Source: Candidatus Cacconaster equi
Lineage (GTDB): Bacteria; Bacteroidota; Bacteroidia; Bacteroidales; UBA932
Assembly (NCBI GenBank): GCA_018065895.1
Contig: JAGHSK010000052.1
Span: 1 to 36,360 of the forward strand
Reading direction: 5' to 3'
Length of the DNA: 36,360 nucleotides
Part shown: piece after piece, positions 26,327-33,703 of the stretch
Layout: each line of letters begins with the position of its first letter
Position numbering within the stretch: position 1 is the stretch's first letter
The notes under the pieces: generated by a model
The model's database searches: none
What the model was told of the DNA's origin: nothing
The model's input: the letters and a program-made list of their open reading frames with translations, nothing else
Translations under genes and position numbers: made by a program

Positions 26327-26401
26327 TGAGACCTCTTTTTGTGGCAGAAAAGCGGAAATGTGAGCAAATTGCCACGCAAAGTCCCTTTTTTGTGGCAGAA
26401 A
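26216..26401 (+). repeat. Four palindromic units, TTGCCAC...GTGGCAGAAA
   Basis: Four related imperfect palindromes of 33-36 nt occur at 26216-26248, 26266-26299, 26315-26350 and 26369-26401. Each runs from TTGCCAC or TCTGCCAC to GTGGCAGAAA or CGGCAGAAA. The third has perfect 10-bp arms (TTTCTGCCAC / GTGGCAGAAA) around a 16-nt loop. Spacing is about 50 nt. The first two and part of the third belong to direct repeat A; the fourth is outside it. They resemble REP-type or small hairpin repeats, not CRISPR repeats. Confidence 0.8.
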
Positions 26402-26581
26402 GCCCCGTCCCAGTAGCCGAAACTTATGTTGTGCTCTGATTTCCCGAAATCAAGTAACGGCAATGTGCCCTGGGATGTACTCCAGCGAGGTACCCTCGGA
26501 ACTTGAAGCCCGAAAATGAGCGTCAAGTTCTCGCAGTAGCCCTTAGATGCTGCTCTGTAGCCTATATCTGTTACCTGAATC
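26402..26581. other. Gene-free spacer with an inverted repeat
   Basis: There is no supported gene between the last palindromic unit and the truncated rhuM. GAACTTGA (26499-26506) and TCAAGTTC (26523-26530) form a perfect 8-bp inverted repeat with a 16-nt loop. No T run follows, so it is not an obvious terminator. The minus frame here encodes a stretch resembling a protein tail (VPRWSTSQGTLPLLDFGKSE) that I cannot place. Confidence 0.5.
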
Positions 26582-27163
26582 TCAGTTTACCCGATGAATT
26601 GTAAGCCGACGGCAGTGGCAGCCAGTTCTCCAAAGCAAAGGAGAACTATGAACCGGAGGCAATGAAGTACGTACGAAAAAATCTATCTGGGACTGCTGCT
26701 TCTGTTGAACACCCTTGATAACCCTGATTTCATCCTGCTGAACATTCAACTTACGATCAATGCTCTCCTCCATCTGCATCAACTGCTGATTGAAACTATA
26801 ACCCCTGAGAAGATACTGCTTCAGCACAGACGTCGCCCAACGACGGAACGCCGTAGCATTGATGCTGTTGACTCTGTAGCCGACAGAGATAATCATATCA
26901 AGATTATAATGATCCACAAAACGTTTAACAGTTCTGCTCCCTTCCAATCGAACTATTTCCATTTTGGAAACAGTTGAAAATTTGTCCAACTCTTGGGAAT
27001 TATAAATGTTTGCAATATGTTTGGAAATGGCTGGGACATTTGTTCCCATTAATGCCGCAATCTGTTGCTGTGTCAGCCATACTGTTTCCTGATCGAGCCT
27101 GACCTCCAATCGAATAGTGTCGTTCGGCTGATAAAGAACGACTTCGCCTTTACCTTCTTCCAT
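26582..27163 (-). pseudogene. rhuM: Truncated RhuM-family gene
   Basis: The first 167 or so residues of this 193-residue frame match the RhuM (virulence protein) family: LYQPNDTIRLEVRLDQETVWLTQQQIA, the helix-turn-helix region, KMEIVRLEGSRTVKR, VDHYNLDMIISVGYRVNS and FRRWATSVLKQYLLRGY. Full-length relatives continue past DFFVxTSLPPV with a further domain. Here similarity stops exactly at SLPPV, and the remaining residues (HSSPLLWRTGCH...) are unrelated. I conclude the 3' half was lost. RhuM proteins are common in mobile and accessory regions, and their biochemical role is not known. A -7 box upstream means the fragment may still be expressed. Confidence 0.82.
26624..26647. repeat. Perfect inverted repeat at the rhuM breakpoint
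   Basis: AGTTCTCC (26624-26631) and GGAGAACT (26640-26647) form an 8-bp perfect palindrome around AAAGCAAA. It lies directly at the point where rhuM similarity ends, which suggests a link to the rearrangement that truncated the gene. Confidence 0.7.
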
Positions 27164-27183
27164 AAATCATACGTTCTTATGGA

Positions 27184-27191
27184 CAAAACTA
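27184..27191 (-). promoter_or_regulatory. Bacteroidota -7 element upstream of rhuM fragment
   Basis: The minus strand reads TAGTTTTG, a TAnnTTTG match, 20 nt before the rhuM start. An ATTG 17 nt further upstream is a poor -33 candidate. Confidence 0.4.
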
Positions 27192-27272
27192 AACAAATCT
27201 TTTTGGGGCAATGTGACTATTTCACAAAAAAGCAGTCGTAGGCCGCAAAACCAAAATCCCGGGCTCCCCATA

Positions 27273-27425
27273 GCAGACAGGGATGCGGACAGGACTCACT
27301 TTGAGCAGAGCGAGATAGCCGGAGGACGAAGACGCCCCGGTTCGCGAAGCGAATTGCGAGGACTGTGTGAGTGATTTTAGATGCGTAGCAGCTAAAATCG
27401 CGAGTTCCGCAGCAAAGGGGACGTC
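27273..27425. other. Structured non-coding stretch between rhuM and repeat B
   Basis: The 27164-27694 gap holds no supported gene. In this part several pairings nest. GACGCCCC (27331-27338) can pair with GGGGACGTC (27417-27425, one bulge). GATTTTAG (27373-27380) pairs with CTAAAATC (27392-27399), with an inner TGC/GCA. TTCGC/GCGAA pair at 27341-27353. In addition, 27273-27311 is a diverged inverted copy of 27439-27478 in repeat B, sharing GCAGrCAGGGATGCG, ACTCAC and GCAGAGC. This could be a structured RNA or a dispersed genomic repeat. Confidence 0.45.
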
Positions 27426-27426
27426 A

Positions 27427-27608
27427 AGGACAGAGGCAGCTCTGCGAAACCGTGAGTCTCGGACGCATCCCTGCCTGCGACAGAGCCGGAATAGCGAATT
27501 GCCACGCAAAGTCCCTTTTTTGCGGCAGAAAGAGGAAAAATGTGGGAGTTTGCCACGGAATAAGGCAAATTTGCGGCAGAAAGCTGGAGGAACCCCATTT
27601 CTGCCACA
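27427..27608 (+). repeat. Direct repeat, copy B (about 182 nt)
   Basis: This is the second copy of the block at 26144-26326, in the same orientation, 1283 nt downstream. The two copies bracket the remnant rhuM. The high identity suggests recent duplication or a repeat family still under homogenisation. Confidence 0.85.
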
Positions 27609-27630
27609 CAAAAGCTCTTATTTGTGGCAG
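27499..27630 (+). repeat. Three palindromic units in and after repeat B
   Basis: Units lie at 27499-27531, 27549-27582 and 27598-27630 with the same TTGCCAC...GCGGCAGAAA or TTTCTGCCAC...GTGGCAG pattern as on the left side. The third shares its outer arms with its counterpart in copy A but differs in the loop, so the hairpin appears conserved more than the loop sequence. Confidence 0.78.
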
Positions 27631-27658
27631 CTCTGCGGCAGATATCAGGAAATCTGAT

Positions 27659-27666
27659 TATTTTTG
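27659..27666 (+). promoter_or_regulatory. Bacteroidota -7 element upstream of outer-membrane protein fragment
   Basis: TATTTTTG matches TAnnTTTG 28 nt before the TTG start at 27695. No -33 box is visible. It lies directly beyond the last palindromic unit. Confidence 0.4.
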
Positions 27667-27694
27667 CACTGAAAACTTGTTCACATCCGGTCCT

Positions 27695-28117
27695 TTGAAA
27701 AAATTACTTGCATTAATCCTGCTGTTTATGACACTTCCCGGCTTGAAAGCACAGGAAGCAAAGATAGTTAACGGCTTCGACGGTGGAATGATGCTCCATA
27801 CTGGATATATCTCAGGAAACATCGGCCAACTTGGCCACACGGCTTCAGGTATGCCCCTCGGAATAGGCGGAGTCGCCAGAATGCACCTCCGCGAACATTG
27901 GCGCATCAACCGCTTTATCCCCTATGCAGGATTGACGATAGGAGGCGGCAAAGAAACCAATCTGCTCATTATGGAAGAGAAAAAAGGCGATTGGCAGCCG
28001 GTTGAGAAAACTTACTACAACAAAAACGGATTCCTTGGTCTTCCAGCATTCTCCAATATCGCATCGGGATGGACCTGTCACCGGAACGATGGCTGCCCGG
28101 CTTCGGATTGCCGATGA
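27695..28117 (+). pseudogene. Truncated outer-membrane beta-barrel protein gene
   Basis: The 140-residue frame starts at a TTG with a signal peptide (KKLLALILLFMTLPGLKAQ). It continues with barrel-like strands (NGFDGGMMLHTGYISGNIGQ, GIGGVARMHLREHWRI, FIPYAGLTIGGGKETNLLIMEEKKGDWQPVEKTYYNKNGF). It resembles a small Bacteroidetes outer-membrane family in which an extra segment normally separates EHWRI from the PYAGLTIGGG strand, so an internal deletion is likely. After about residue 112 the barrel pattern is lost and the C-terminus (WTCHRNDGCPASDCR) has no terminal aromatic. It overlaps the 3' end of the opposite dehydrogenase gene by 149 nt. I read it as a decayed copy. Confidence 0.6.
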
Positions 28118-28847
28118 AAAACCGCTGATGCTTGTCAGTCAGAAGAGCACGGACGGCAGGCGCGACACCATTCTCCGGCGACTTGCAGAAAGGCCGGAAA
28201 AGAACGTCCGCCAGAGGATCGAACCAACGCCCCATGGAAATCATATTGCTGTTGACAATGCCAGGGTCAGCAAGATTGACAAAAACCCTCCCCGAAACAC
28301 GCTCTGACAACGACAAAGAATAGAGCAACAGCGCCAGCTTGCTTTTCGCATAGGTGCGCAGCTGATGGAAATCCTCCTTCCGCGGAGTCAGAAAATCCTG
28401 ACCCAGTCGCGTCATTCCGCAGGTGAGCGACACCATGCTTACGATGTGAGCCCCCTGGACAAAGTGAGGCAGGAGAGCCTCCGTGAGAGTTGACGGCCCA
28501 ATGAAATTGGTGGCCATTGTATTCTCATAACCATCCTCCGTAACCTTGAAATAACGGTTGATGATGCCGGCATTATTGAAAAGCCCGCCGAGGACCATCC
28601 CTTCAGCGCAACGCCCCGCAATGGCATCGGCAAACGCCCGTACTGAGGCAAGAGAAGCCAGATCAAGATGCAGCACCTCAAGCATGGCATCAGGAATCTC
28701 CCTGAGAATCGACTCCCGCACACCGGCCCCCTTTTCAAGGTTGCGGCAAGCCATTATAATGCCGTAGCCCTCGCGGGCCATAGCCTTGACAGCGGCGGAT
28801 CCCATTGCACCGCTGGCTCCGGTAATGATTATCGTAGTTTCAGCCAT
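27969..28847 (-). CDS. Short-chain dehydrogenase/reductase, 3' end possibly rearranged
   Basis: The 292-residue protein is a classical Rossmann-fold SDR. TGASGAMG binds NAD(P), NNAG is the structural motif and YAKSK carries the catalytic Tyr and Lys. The layout resembles the extended protochlorophyllide-reductase/retinol-dehydrogenase-like SDRs. The start is the ATG at 28847, overlapping the stop of the preceding SDR by 19 nt; an ATG at 28865 is possible. After HQRFFIGNPKPG the sequence (SHRSGDRSIPMRYW... ending RLFSLP) does not look like a normal SDR tail and lies opposite the truncated barrel gene, so the gene may have lost its original end. The catalytic core is intact. The substrate is unknown. 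Confidence 0.82.
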   Translation of the reverse strand: MAETTIIITGASGAMGSAAVKAMAREGYGIIMACRNLEKGAGVRESILREIPDAMLEVLHLDLASLASVRAFADAIAGRCAEGMVLGGLFNNAGIINRYFKVTEDGYENTMATNFIGPSTLTEALLPHFVQGAHIVSMVSLTCGMTRLGQDFLTPRKEDFHQLRTYAKSKLALLLYSLSLSERVSGRVFVNLADPGIVNSNMISMGRWFDPLADVLFRPFCKSPENGVAPAVRALLTDKHQRFFIGNPKPGSHRSGDRSIPMRYWRMLEDQGIRFCCSKFSQPAANRLFSLP

Positions 28848-29599
28848 ATCCTGTTGACGAGCCATTTGGGCAGAGAGTTGATTATCGGAGGAAGCCAATA
28901 GTTCATAAAACCCGGGCGCACGACACGCCGCTTCCGGAACATCCTGCGCAGAGCTCTGCGCACAAGCCACTGAGGAGTGCCGATGACACCTATCCTGACG
29001 GCGAACTTCATCAACTTTTCGTTCAGATTGTACAGCGGAGTGGCGATGGCACCTGGACAGACGGTGGTGACACCGACACCATAAGGCCTCATCTCGAAAT
29101 AGAGCGACTTGCTGAAGCTCTTCAGATATGCTTTGGTGGCGGAATAGAGCGTAATGCCGGGCATAGGCAGTTTCGCAGCCATCGAGGACATATTGAGAAT
29201 ATATCCGTGCCCACGGCGTTTCATCTCCTCCCCGAAAAGAATGCAAAGCCGTGTCGGAGTAAGGATATGAAGGTTCAGCATCACAGGTGCCATCCGTTCC
29301 TGACTTGTCAGCTCCCTGAAGAAGAAAACCCCCGCATCGTTGATGAGGACCTCGACCTCCAGACCCTCTGCCTGGCAGAATGCGAACAGTTCGTCAGCGG
29401 CGGAAGGCAAAGCCAGATCCTGATAGTGCGGAATGACGTTTACTCCATAATCCTCTATCAGGCTGGAGGCTGCTTCGATGAGCCGATCCTGCTGGTTGCT
29501 AACTATCAGCAGGTCGTAATTGCGCGCGGCAAGCTGCTGAGCATAGCACAATCCCATTCCGGAACTGGCTCCGGTTACAAGTGCGATACCTTTATTCAT
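28829..29599 (-). CDS. Short-chain dehydrogenase/reductase
   Basis: This 256-residue SDR has the cofactor motif TGASSGMG, NDAGV in place of NNAG, the catalytic Ser in NMSSMAA and YSATK with Tyr and Lys, then PGAIATPLY. The C-terminal part is basic with LVRRALRRMFRKRRVVRPGFMNYWLPPIINSLPKWLV, an amphipathic, hydrophobic stretch that may touch the membrane, as in DltE/DHRS-like enzymes. The start ATG at 29599 overlaps the DUF4249 stop in ATGAATAA; the longer open frame upstream is inside that gene. It is translationally coupled on both sides. Confidence 0.88.
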   Translation of the reverse strand: MNKGIALVTGASSGMGLCYAQQLAARNYDLLIVSNQQDRLIEAASSLIEDYGVNVIPHYQDLALPSAADELFAFCQAEGLEVEVLINDAGVFFFRELTSQERMAPVMLNLHILTPTRLCILFGEEMKRRGHGYILNMSSMAAKLPMPGITLYSATKAYLKSFSKSLYFEMRPYGVGVTTVCPGAIATPLYNLNEKLMKFAVRIGVIGTPQWLVRRALRRMFRKRRVVRPGFMNYWLPPIINSLPKWLVNRIWLKLR

Positions 29600-30500
29600 A
29601 CCAATCAGTTTCAATGGTTGCAAGTGCTCCGCAGAATCCCAATCCTCCCTCAATGTTCGACCAGGCGAACTGAGGAGGAGCAAGTCCGAGAGTGGCGAGA
29701 ATGTCGCCGGAACTCTTGTAAAGCGACATCGAATATAGATAAAATTCTTCGGATACCTTGCTTACCAGCAATTTGTAACGGGAGCGCAAGGTCATGTCGG
29801 GAAATATGAAGCCGAAGGAAAGCAGCGACAGTGCACATTCATTGTGTTTGAAAGCGGATGCCGGAAAGAGAATGACAGGAGCTTTGATAAATGGGAAAAG
29901 TCCGTTGTTGTCATTGAGGGAGGCGAATTCCGGGACGCCGTCGTCACCGCTCTGAATCATAGCTCGAACGAAGGTTGTGTCAACGATCAATGTGTCGGGG
30001 AAGGTCATTGTCCTTTCCTCAATAATATGCACTGCATAGTAGTCATCAGGGTCCGGCTTTCTGTCCGTTTTCAGGTGTAGAACGGTATAGGAGATGGAGT
30101 CGATCAGAACGTTGTTCTCCACTTTGACGTCGCTGATCTCCGGCAGACCGGGCATTCCAGTGTATCCGTATACGTCGTTCAGACCTGTCATTCCGGCATT
30201 GATGCTGATAAGGTCACCTTCCTTCACCTGCTTGATTGCCGTGCCGGTGCCGTTGTCGTCAAGGTCTATGGAAAAGGTCTGGCCATTGACGGCCAATTCC
30301 AGATGAGCCGCACTGACATTCTGGATTTTTTGGGCATCTGACGATGGGGCGGCATATTTCACCTGCGCGCATATCGAATCGTTCATCGCTACGCATTTCA
30401 CAAAAAGTTTCGGGCCGGAATCGATTTTCGGAGTGAAATCGAATTCGCAGGCCGAGATCAGAAGCAGCGCTGCTGCAATCAATGTCAGGTATTTTTTCAT
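29592..30500 (-). CDS. DUF4249 lipoprotein
   Basis: The 302-residue protein has a lipobox (LLISAC, Cys18). It has the layout of the Bacteroidetes DUF4249 family: an N-terminal beta-sandwich segment, a central GMTGLNDVYGYTGMPGLPEISDV linker and a C-terminal SNIEGGLGFCGA motif. DUF4249 proteins are usually encoded next to a TonB-dependent receptor and probably act as its surface lipoprotein partner, although the ligand is not known. Here it starts 11 nt after the receptor gene and overlaps the first SDR by 8 nt, agreeing with one transcription unit. Confidence 0.85.
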   Translation of the reverse strand: MKKYLTLIAAALLLISACEFDFTPKIDSGPKLFVKCVAMNDSICAQVKYAAPSSDAQKIQNVSAAHLELAVNGQTFSIDLDDNGTGTAIKQVKEGDLISINAGMTGLNDVYGYTGMPGLPEISDVKVENNVLIDSISYTVLHLKTDRKPDPDDYYAVHIIEERTMTFPDTLIVDTTFVRAMIQSGDDGVPEFASLNDNNGLFPFIKAPVILFPASAFKHNECALSLLSFGFIFPDMTLRSRYKLLVSKVSEEFYLYSMSLYKSSGDILATLGLAPPQFAWSNIEGGLGFCGALATIETDWYE

Positions 30501-30511
30501 TTCTGCAGGTT

Positions 30512-32566
30512 CTAAAAGTCGTATGCGAGCGAGAGGGTAGGGATTATCGGAATCACGCTGTAAGCTGTTCCCTGGGCCTTCCCGCCCGAGCTCGGTGTGA
30601 GATATGCGAAATATGCGTTCTTGCGGTTATAAGCGTTGTACACGCTCAGATTGATTGTGAAATGGCTGTTGTTGCGGAAGGTGTCCTTATAGTTTATGCC
30701 CAAATCGAGCCTGTGATACACGGGGAGGGATGAATTGAAAGGCTTGTCGTAAAGAACGGTTCCGTCATCAAGAACGTTTGAAGGAAGTGTGATACGGTTG
30801 CCGGAGTGCCAGGTCCAGTTGGCCGTGAATTCGAATTTGCCTACCCTGTATGTACCCAGAAGGTTGACTTTGTGGCGGTTGTCGTTTCTGTCGTAGAACC
30901 AGCCGGGATACATTTCATTGAAGAGACGAAGAGTCCACGAAAGGGTATAATACGCCGTTATCGTGAAGTTCTCCGCATCCCATCCTATTTCAGCCTCCAT
31001 ACCGTAGGATTTTCCCTTGCCTTCAGAGAAATTCCCTTCCCAATTGGCCACGGGAGGGAACAGGGAGTTGGCGCCTTTATACGAGAGCAGGTGGTCCATC
31101 GTCTTGTACCAGCCCTCCAGGTTGAGACGGAGGTTCTTCACGGGCCTCATATAGATACCGCCGGCCACCTGATCGGAAATCACCGGATGAATCTCTTCGT
31201 TCGAAGGCATCCAGCAGCTGGTCGGCAGGTCGATGTAAGACGATGCTATGAGATGTTCGTTCTGCGACATGCGGGTATATGATGCCCGGATGTCATAATT
31301 GTTCGAGAAGCGCCATTTAAGGGCTGCCCTCGGCTCAATGGAGTGCCAGAGTTTGCTTCCTGTGGCGATAAGGGAGTATCGCAGCCCTGCATTGAGAGTC
31401 AGACTGCTTAGCAGGAACATCTCGTCTTCGGCATACAGGGCCATCTCGTTTCCGGCCTCCATCCGGATGTTGCTGCCGTTGCCGGACTGGAATCCTTTGA
31501 AGTCATACCACTTGTGCTTTGCTTCCGCACCGAAGCGTATGTGATGCTTTTCGTGCGGAAACCAGCTGAAATCATATTTCAGCCCGAGGTCTTTTATGTC
31601 CGAGATGATGTCGTCGGCCATCACATACTGCGACAGAGAGACATCGTACCCTATGTCGGAATCGCTTTTCGAATAATATCCTGTAAGAGTCGAGCTGATA
31701 TTCTTTGAAAAACGGTAGTCCCAGGCCGCGGAAGCGAGCATATTGCCCCACTTTATGTTGAGTGCAAGAGAGACGGCATCAGCGCTTGTGAGGCCCGCCT
31801 TCAGCTTGTCGTTGCCCCAATAGAAATTTGCGCGAAGCTTGCTTCTGTCGCTGAAGTTGTGCGTGATTCCCGCATTGAGGTCCTGCATGAATGAATAAGC
31901 ATCCACCTTGTTGCTGCTGCCTTTGTTGGCTATCGACAGCCCGACGCGGGTGATAAGGTCGAGCCAGCTTCGTCTGTAACCGAAATTGAAGGTGGTCTTT
32001 CCTTTGACTATAGGACCCTCCAACTGCACTCTTCCGTCGGCGATTCCAATTGAAATGGAACCGTGGAACCTCTGGAGGTCACCCTCCTTCGTGCTGACAT
32101 CAACAACGGAAGATGCCCTTCCTCCATACCTGGCGGGGAAGCCGCTTTTGTAGAAGTCCAGCGAGTTGACTACGTCGGTGTTGAAACTTGAGAAGAGGCC
32201 CCCGAAGTGGCTTATGTTGTAGATGGGCACGCCGTCCAGAAGAAAGAGGTTGTCGGTGCCGTCACCGCCGTGCACGTACATTCCCGACATCAACTCGTTT
32301 CCCGCAGCTACACCGGGGAGCATCTGCAGACTTTTTATGAGGTCCGGCGCTCCAAATACGGCAGCGGACGATTTGAGGAATTCCGGGTTGAGACGGATGA
32401 GGCCCGTTTGGGTGGTATTGTGCTTTCTGGTGTCTGATTGGAGAGCGGAAATGGTGGCTTTCTCAAGGGTGTCACGCATTTCGTTCTGCTCCGTGTTCTG
32501 ACCGAAGGCAGGATGTGCGCAGAGAAGAAGCACAAGCAGGGCGATTTTTTCTCCAAGCCGTCTCAT
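30512..32566 (-). CDS. TonB-dependent receptor
   Basis: The 684-residue outer-membrane protein has a signal peptide (cleavage near AFGQ, residue 23). A plug domain spans about residues 55-170 (LIKSLQMLPGVAAGNELMSGMYVHGGDGTDNLFLLDGVPIYN as landmark), followed by a 22-strand-type barrel to the C-terminal LSLAYDF with terminal Phe. It lacks the N-terminal carboxypeptidase-regulatory-like domain often found in Bacteroidetes receptors and is at the short end for the family. A conventional TonB box is not obvious. Together with the DUF4249 protein it should import an unknown ligand. It follows the flippase-like gene by 10 nt. Confidence 0.9.
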   Translation of the reverse strand: MRRLGEKIALLVLLLCAHPAFGQNTEQNEMRDTLEKATISALQSDTRKHNTTQTGLIRLNPEFLKSSAAVFGAPDLIKSLQMLPGVAAGNELMSGMYVHGGDGTDNLFLLDGVPIYNISHFGGLFSSFNTDVVNSLDFYKSGFPARYGGRASSVVDVSTKEGDLQRFHGSISIGIADGRVQLEGPIVKGKTTFNFGYRRSWLDLITRVGLSIANKGSSNKVDAYSFMQDLNAGITHNFSDRSKLRANFYWGNDKLKAGLTSADAVSLALNIKWGNMLASAAWDYRFSKNISSTLTGYYSKSDSDIGYDVSLSQYVMADDIISDIKDLGLKYDFSWFPHEKHHIRFGAEAKHKWYDFKGFQSGNGSNIRMEAGNEMALYAEDEMFLLSSLTLNAGLRYSLIATGSKLWHSIEPRAALKWRFSNNYDIRASYTRMSQNEHLIASSYIDLPTSCWMPSNEEIHPVISDQVAGGIYMRPVKNLRLNLEGWYKTMDHLLSYKGANSLFPPVANWEGNFSEGKGKSYGMEAEIGWDAENFTITAYYTLSWTLRLFNEMYPGWFYDRNDNRHKVNLLGTYRVGKFEFTANWTWHSGNRITLPSNVLDDGTVLYDKPFNSSLPVYHRLDLGINYKDTFRNNSHFTINLSVYNAYNRKNAYFAYLTPSSGGKAQGTAYSVIPIIPTLSLAYDF

Positions 32567-32576
32567 CTTTCTGAAA

Positions 32577-33557
32577 TCAAGCCTTTTTCCTTTGCAGGGA
32601 GATTCTGAAATATGAAATCACTCCCAATATTATGATCAGTATTGCGTGAAGCTCGTGGCTGAGTGTGGCAAAGAGGATGCCTGAATCCCAATCGGCTCCG
32701 TAGAGGCTTGAAAGGGTGAGGGCCACCAGGTAGTGGTAGGCTCCGATGCCCCCGGGAACAGGGATGATCGAAGCGAGGTTCCCCACCGCTGAAATGAACA
32801 GCGCATCCACGAACGTTGAATTTTCAAATGCCGGAAGAGCTTTCAGTATGAAGTACACCATCAGAATGTACATGAACCAGATTCCTACCGTATAAAATGC
32901 GAAGAGCACCTTGTTGCGGATCTGGCGGAAAGTGGCGAACCCTTTTCCCAGTCCGGCGAAGAATCCCGCAATCTTACCGCAGAGGCGGTTCTTGTCCCGG
33001 TACTTGAAGATGAGCCACAAGGCAAGTGCGACAGCAGCGATTCCTGCAAGAACGAACCACAGGGCGGAGGATTTGCCGGAAGCGACCGGTTCCCAGATAT
33101 TCTCCACGAAGAAACCTCCGAAGCGGCTCCAGTTTACGGCGAGAACCGTTATCAGCAATACCGCTATGGCAAGGATATCCCAGATGCGTTCCATCAGCAC
33201 CGTACCGAATACCTTTTCGAAGCCGGCTCTTTTTGATGCCACGTAGCCGCAGCGGATAATCTCCCCGGAGCCGGGCAGCACCACGTTGGTCAGGTTGCCC
33301 ACATTGTTGGCATCCCACACGGTCAGCGCCTTGCACTCATTGTCAAGAGGTCGCACAAGGGCCTGCCAGCGCAACATTCTGAAGACCAATGCTCCTATGG
33401 AGGCGACAATATAGAGTGCCACATATCCCCATCTGGTCTCAAGAAATCCGTTCCAGAACTCGGTCCAGTTCACGCTTCTGAAGGCGAAATAAACCAACAC
33501 CCCCGCAAGCAGGAACGAAAGCGTGTATTTGATGATGTTCTTTTGTGTGTTGTTCAT
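32577..33557 (-). CDS. Lysylphosphatidylglycerol synthase-like membrane protein (flippase-like domain)
   Basis: The 326-residue integral membrane protein has about 8 hydrophobic segments. The LPG_synthase_TM/UPF0104 motifs are visible: ANNVGNLTNVVLPGSGEIIRCGYVASKRAGF and later VGNLASIIPVPGGIGAYHYL. The family transports or flips lipid-linked molecules. It includes MprF's flippase domain and AglD-type proteins, but this protein has no synthase domain. The open frame extends further upstream, but MNNTQKNIIKYT at 33557 fits the family start and a -7 box ends 4 nt before it. It heads the receptor-SDR operon. Confidence 0.88.
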   Translation of the reverse strand: MNNTQKNIIKYTLSFLLAGVLVYFAFRSVNWTEFWNGFLETRWGYVALYIVASIGALVFRMLRWQALVRPLDNECKALTVWDANNVGNLTNVVLPGSGEIIRCGYVASKRAGFEKVFGTVLMERIWDILAIAVLLITVLAVNWSRFGGFFVENIWEPVASGKSSALWFVLAGIAAVALALWLIFKYRDKNRLCGKIAGFFAGLGKGFATFRQIRNKVLFAFYTVGIWFMYILMVYFILKALPAFENSTFVDALFISAVGNLASIIPVPGGIGAYHYLVALTLSSLYGADWDSGILFATLSHELHAILIIILGVISYFRISLQRKKA

Positions 33558-33561
33558 ACGG

Positions 33562-33569
33562 CAAAGATA
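33562..33569 (-). promoter_or_regulatory. Bacteroidota -7 element, receptor operon
   Basis: The minus strand reads TATCTTTG, matching TAnnTTTG, only 4 nt before the start codon. Transcription would then begin at or very near the ATG, a leaderless or nearly leaderless mRNA. No TTTG at the -33 distance is seen. Confidence 0.5.
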
Positions 33570-33703
33570 CAAAAATTTGCAAAGCAATTCCGGGATGATT
33601 GTACCTGATAGCCGTGAATTCGGCCACATATTTGGACGTTTGATGGAAATTGAGTTACTTTACAAGAATATGTATTTTTATTTTGAAATCCAATTATTGT
33701 TCA

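Noticed and set aside
26140-26526. Minus-strand ORF across repeat A
   Set aside because: The translation is a repetitive Cys/Phe/Arg/Lys pattern made by the palindromic units, with an unlikely composition. The similar ORF at 27222-27611 is rejected for the same reason.
26216-27630. CRISPR array
   Set aside because: The repeats are imperfect palindromes of unequal length, only three or four per cluster, with related sequence between them and no cas genes. The spacers are not unique sequences.
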